From positions 434,001-498,000 of the forward strand of contig JARUHJ010000003.1 in assembly GCA_029667085.1 (NCBI GenBank): 64,000 nucleotides of DNA, in the 5' to 3' direction. A model generated the notes under the pieces. That model was not told where the DNA came from and made no database searches. It was given only the letters and a program-made list of their open reading frames with translations. The translations under genes and the position numbers were made by a program. Origin of the DNA: Deltaproteobacteria bacterium IMCC39524 (lineage in GTDB: Bacteria; Desulfobacterota; Desulfuromonadia; Desulfuromonadales; BM103). Of this stretch, positions 61,448-64,000 are shown in pieces. Position 1 is the stretch's first letter; every line of letters begins with the position of its first letter.

Positions 61448-61474
61448 CTGGTGGTGATTCATATCAACCGCCAG
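61448..61474 (+). promoter_or_regulatory. Hairpin just upstream of the GYD gene
   Basis: CTGGTGGTGAT and ATCAACCGCCAG pair with one bulged A and one T-G, loop TCAT. It ends 18 bases before the GGAGGAGG ribosome site of the GYD gene and may affect its translation. Confidence 0.45.
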
Positions 61475-61503
61475 AACACATCTACTACTGGAGGAGGAAG
61501 ACT

Positions 61504-61794
61504 ATGGCAACGTTTGTTACCCTTATAAATTTCACCGATCAAGGCATTCGGAACGTGAAGGATTCACCGGCACGACTTGAAGCATTCAGGGCGTTGGTGG
61601 AAGCTCAGGGCGGTACAGTCAAGAGCGCTTATTGGACTCTGGGTAATTACGACTTGGTGGTTACCGTCGAGGGGACCGAGGAAGCCGCAATGACTACATC
61701 CCTGACGGTTGGCTCGCTCGGCAACGTGCGCACACAGACATTACGTGGCTTCTCTGCGGATGAGATGAAGAGCTTTATTAGTAAAATGCCTTGA
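61504..61794 (+). CDS. GYD-domain protein
   Basis: 96 residues. ATFVTLINFTDQGIRNVKDS and AQGGTVKSAYWTLGNYDLVV are the GYD signature (the name motif reads GNYDLV here), and VRTQTLRGFSADEMKSFI ends it. GYD proteins have a small ferredoxin-like fold of unknown function and are frequent in Geobacter-type genomes. The GGAGGAGG ribosome site is very strong. A composite repeat begins within a few bases of the stop. Confidence 0.93.
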   Translation: MATFVTLINFTDQGIRNVKDSPARLEAFRALVEAQGGTVKSAYWTLGNYDLVVTVEGTEEAAMTTSLTVGSLGNVRTQTLRGFSADEMKSFISKMP

Positions 61795-61796
61795 GC

Positions 61797-61905
61797 ATTA
61801 CGACATATGAGATGGAAACAGCCTTATTATTGATAGAGGTACCCAGGAAGCTCTTTAATACGCAAAACTATGGCCACCTGGTCTCAACCCTTGGTGGCCT
61901 TTTGT
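61797..61905 (+). repeat. Composite repeat, A half, copy 4
   Basis: ATTACGACATATGAGATGGA, CCTTATTATTGATAGAGGTA, AGCTCTTTAATACGCAAAAC, hairpin GGCCACCTGG...CCTTGGTGGCC and TTTT. It acts as the terminator position of the GYD gene. No clear B half follows. Confidence 0.86.
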
Positions 61906-62020
61906 ATAGCCAAACATCGACTCAATTAGTGCTCAAAACTAATAAAAACCAAATAACCAGTGCTATGCCCATGGTAAAAATACTCAAGTTTCAAAGTTAA
62001 GCACTAAGGAAATGTCATCT

Positions 62021-62242
62021 TCAAAAGGTGCTTAACCGTCCAGTGTTTTTGGTTTTCTCCACATCGATTTCTTTACACTTCGCCATTGGCCAAACCTCCT
62101 CACCACCTTCAACCTTCACGTTGAAGTAACCATGGCGACACATATCCACTTTACCAACTACGTTTCTCTCGATGTTCAGAACCATGTGTTCGACACCTGA
62201 CTCGACATCTTTGACAATTTTTTCGTATTTATAGGTATCCAT
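62021..62242 (-). CDS. Small protein of unknown function
   Basis: 73 residues from ATG 62240-62242, with AAAGGAG seven bases upstream. Charged and soluble: MDTYKYEKIVKDVESGVEHM, VVGKVDMCRHGYFNVKVEGG, and MAKCKEIDVEKTK. I recognise no family. It lies on the opposite strand between two repeat copies. Confidence 0.7.
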   Translation of the reverse strand: MDTYKYEKIVKDVESGVEHMVLNIERNVVGKVDMCRHGYFNVKVEGGEEVWPMAKCKEIDVEKTKNTGRLSTF

Positions 62243-62366
62243 GACGTTACTCCTTTCTTCCCATAGGCACATTCTCATTTTATCATGCTTATCTACTTCC
62301 TTTAAAGTGGCTAAAACTAACATGATCATTATTCCTAATTATGACGACTAGCTGGAAGCTTTTCGC

Positions 62367-62457
62367 TTTACTGGAATACAGGGTTAGCAAGAACTTTGCG
62401 CTTCTACTAATCAAGTTCACTTAAAACAATATGAGAGGATTTACGAGCAAGCACACA
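62367..62457 (+). repeat. Composite repeat, B half only
   Basis: ACTGGAATACAGGGTTAGCA, ACAATATGAGAGGATTTACG and AGCAAGCAC match the B halves elsewhere. A degenerate A-like ATGACGACTAGCTGGAAGCT precedes it. The rest of the gap 62243-62601 shows no gene. Confidence 0.75.
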
Positions 62458-62601
62458 TTTGATTTCAACTCCCAAACGTTGTAGATTAGCCGTGACTTAT
62501 TTGTATGGACTTCTGAGAATGGTAAGGGATTTAAATAGGGTAAATGCTTTATCATTTTCTTGGCCAAGTAATGGCCTAAAATTTAACCGAAGGGATCACC
62601 G

Positions 62602-63054
62602 ATGAAGAACGAAATTTAATTTGACGATGATCGAAAAATTATAGGTTGCTCTTTAGAGGGAGAGCTAGATATTGATAAATCAATTGTTTTATCGAAAGAT
62701 CTTCGCAAGAAGGCATCAGAATTAGGCTTTAATGTGTTTTATGATGCACGGAAGCTATATCTAAATTACAAAACCTTGCCTGATGATTTTACAACTAAGC
62801 TCTCCACGCTTATTGAAAAGCTCTCCAATCTTCTTGAAATTCCTAGCCAACGTATTGTTAGGGGCGCTATCCTTTACGAGATGGGCAAATATGAAGAGTA
62901 CTGGAGGTTCTACGAGGCTGTGGCTTTTAACAGGGGGCTGACAGTCAAGATTTTTACAAACAAGGAAGAGTCAATAAAATGGTTGTCTAATGCGACGTTC
63001 ATAAACCACCGCTGTCGAGACAAAAACGGGCGTGTGATTGATAAAGACATTTGA
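62602..63054 (+). pseudogene. Small gene interrupted by TAA at codon 6
   Basis: ATG 62602 follows AAGGGATCACCG and reads MKNEI, then TAA, then FDDDRKIIGCSLEGELDID in the same frame to TGA 63052, about 150 codons. Later parts are VLSKDLRKKASELGFNVFYD, TLPDDFTTKLSTLIEKLSNL and EMGKYEEYWRFYEAVAFNRG. The body looks intact and resembles small unknown proteins of metal-reducing bacteria. Either the TAA is a nonsense change or translation begins downstream, e.g. at GTG 62734. It is TAA, so selenocysteine cannot rescue it. Confidence 0.55.
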
Positions 63055-63108
63055 GAGGCTCTTTAATCCAAACGAAAATGGCCACCTGAAAATGGGTGGC
63101 CATTTACT
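63055..63108 (+). repeat. Composite repeat, short copy 5
   Basis: GAGGCTCTTTAATCCAAACG and hairpin ATGGCCACCTG/CTGAAAATGGGTGGCCAT. Only the end of the A half is kept. It follows directly on the stop of the interrupted gene. Confidence 0.78.
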
Positions 63109-63161
63109 ATTTCTAGAGTTAAAGGCTTGAGGTGTGAGGGCTGATTGAGCGCCACAGTTCT

Positions 63162-63407
63162 TTATTTTTTCTCCATATGTGGATCAACAACACAATATGG
63201 GCAATGAACATCGGTTCCTACAAAGTAATCCATGCACTCACGGTAGATACTTTCCACATCTGGAGATCCTATCGTTTTTTCCGCATGTTCTTTGCAGTGG
63301 GCATCATACTTATCATACAAGGATGTGATTCTGGCATCTTCTTTAACTGGTGCGCATGCTGTCAGAATCAGAGCCAATGCTATGAGGCTACTGACTAAGA
63401 TCTTCAT
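63162..63407 (-). CDS. Small Cys-rich lipoprotein
   Basis: 81 residues; AAGGAGGTG precedes ATG 63407. Lipobox MKILVSSLIALALILTACAP with Cys at 18. The mature part holds DAHCKEHAEKTIG, SIYRECMDYF and DVHCPYCVVDPH, with a CPYC motif and four or five Cys. It is probably a periplasmic or outer-membrane lipoprotein; function unknown. Confidence 0.78.
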   Translation of the reverse strand: MKILVSSLIALALILTACAPVKEDARITSLYDKYDAHCKEHAEKTIGSPDVESIYRECMDYFVGTDVHCPYCVVDPHMEKK

Positions 63408-63504
63408 GAATATACACCTCCTTTTTTGGCCTTACACCTCTTGCTTATACATTAGCACCCACTAAGACTATTTCAATCCTGGCGCTATATTTAGTTCTTA
63501 GATG

Positions 63505-63660
63505 TCACAACTTCTGAGAAGAAAACCGGCTTCTTATTGATAGAGGTCTTCAGTAAGCTAATACTATGGCCTCCAGGGTTCGATCCTTGGTGGCCATTTC
63601 TCCCTTGGCAGATTCAGTAAGAATCATGCCTTCCTGCAAACTTAGACAACTGAAATAATC
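63505..63660 (+). repeat. Composite repeat, copy 6 with B-half start
   Basis: CACAACTTCTGAGAAGAAAA, CCGGCTTCTTATTGATAGAG, TCTTCAGTAAGCTAATACTA, hairpin GGCCTCCAGGG-TTCGAT-CCTTGGTGGCC, then CAGATTCAGTAAGAATCATG of the B half. The A half lacks about twelve bases (CTTTAATACACA) seen in copies 1-4. Confidence 0.84.
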
Positions 63661-63708
63661 CAGGAAAATTATGATATATTTTTAGTCAAAGAACAGGAGC
63701 AGAATATC

Positions 63709-64000
63709 TTGAAAACGACTTCAAACCCTCCAAATGAAAGCACAAACATTAAGTTTCAGGATTTATTTGATCTTGATGAAATCCAGAGTCTTCAAGACGC
63801 TTTTGCCAAGGCATCAGGGGTCGCTTCCATAATAACTAATACTGATGGACGCCCAATCACAAAGCCCAGCAATTTTTGCCGACTTTGCATAGACATTATC
63901 CGCAAAACAGAGAAAGGCCTGAATAATTGCATGACTTCCGACGCCTTATTGGGGAGGGGCAACCCTAATGGGCCAACCATGCAACCCTGTTTAAGCGGTG
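63709..64000 (+). CDS. PocR-type ligand-sensing domain protein, cut by window end
   Basis: From TTG 63709, with AGGAG nine bases upstream, 97 codons run to the window end. FQDLFDLDEIQSLQDAFAKA, SGVASIITNTDGRPITKPSN, NFCRLCIDIIRKTEKGLNNC and MQPCLSG are the PocR sensory-domain pattern (a PAS-like fold with Cys pairs, often fused to kinases or AraC regulators). Output domain lies outside the window. Confidence 0.85.
   Translation, partial: MKTTSNPPNESTNIKFQDLFDLDEIQSLQDAFAKASGVASIITNTDGRPITKPSNFCRLCIDIIRKTEKGLNNCMTSDALLGRGNPNGPTMQPCLSG

Noticed and set aside
62602-63054. Third selenoprotein
   Set aside because: The internal stop is TAA, not TGA, and no active-site motif surrounds it.
56946-63600. 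CRISPR array
   Set aside because: Repeat units are over 100 bp and lie 0.5-2 kb apart, with genes between and no regular spacers.
56277-63660. Chromosomal integron with attC sites
   Set aside because: The repeats follow genes as cassettes would, but I see no GTTRRRY/RYYYAAC ends, some genes lie on the other strand, and no integrase is in the window.

Overview
This window looks like a chromosome segment from a Gram-negative, anaerobe-like deltaproteobacterium, most plausibly of the Desulfuromonadales/Geobacterales type. The reasoning is: two five-haem c-type cytochromes plus a monohaem lipoprotein cytochrome, an ethylbenzene-dehydrogenase-type haem protein, a TRAP binding protein, a lipopolysaccharide kinase homologue, DUF1302/DUF1329/RND lipid-type genes, many PAS histidine kinases, and two genes with in-frame UGA codons that look like selenoproteins. 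The taxonomic call is inference from gene content.

Layout. 1-12.4 kb is housekeeping and envelope: DUF302, a permuted ATP-grasp protein, a PlsY-MltG-REC/J-domain run, a GT2 glycosyltransferase, a lipocalin pair, a DUF523/DUF1722 protein convergent with the UV endonuclease UvsE, and an SDR/DUF2867 oxidoreductase. At 12.49 kb lies a peroxiredoxin whose peroxidatic residue is encoded by TGA, followed by a near-perfect hairpin of SECIS type. 13-19 kb is a tight minus-strand operon: retropepsin-like RimB protein, RimK ligase, aspartoacylase-like hydrolase, CorA, MscS. 19-33 kb holds LPS kinase, TylF-type methyltransferase, a large hybrid kinase, LysE exporter, orphan TRAP DctP, a five-haem cytochrome, and two paralogous histidine kinases on either side of the haem protein at 28.7-29.8 kb. 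One of these kinases sits in an operon with a solute-binding protein and a flavoprotein.

33.3-33.7 kb contains a 3' half of tRNA-Pro followed by its terminator, a probable integration scar. 33.7-47 kb holds a TPR protein, ettA, a run of small exported proteins, an 875-residue five-haem cytochrome with fibronectin and Ig-like C-terminal domains, a REC-AraC regulator, a second selenoprotein candidate (ArsC/Spx-like, U-x-x-C), a metal permease, sixA and a MORN-type protein. 47.3-56.2 kb is a coherent operon: DUF1302 outer-membrane protein, DUF1329 protein, YCF48-type propeller, MMPL/RND transporter and long-chain acyl-CoA ligase, probably moving and activating a hydrophobic compound.

56.2-64 kb is different: AT-rich to the eye, gene-sparse, with small accessory genes (Rap1a-like, IPT/TIG, PAS kinase, GYD, unknowns, PocR domain) separated by copies of a composite repeat of up to about 240 bp. 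Its first half ends in a GGCCACC/GGTGGCC terminator-type hairpin. I could not match this repeat to a named family. It, with the two recoded genes, is the most interesting content of the window.
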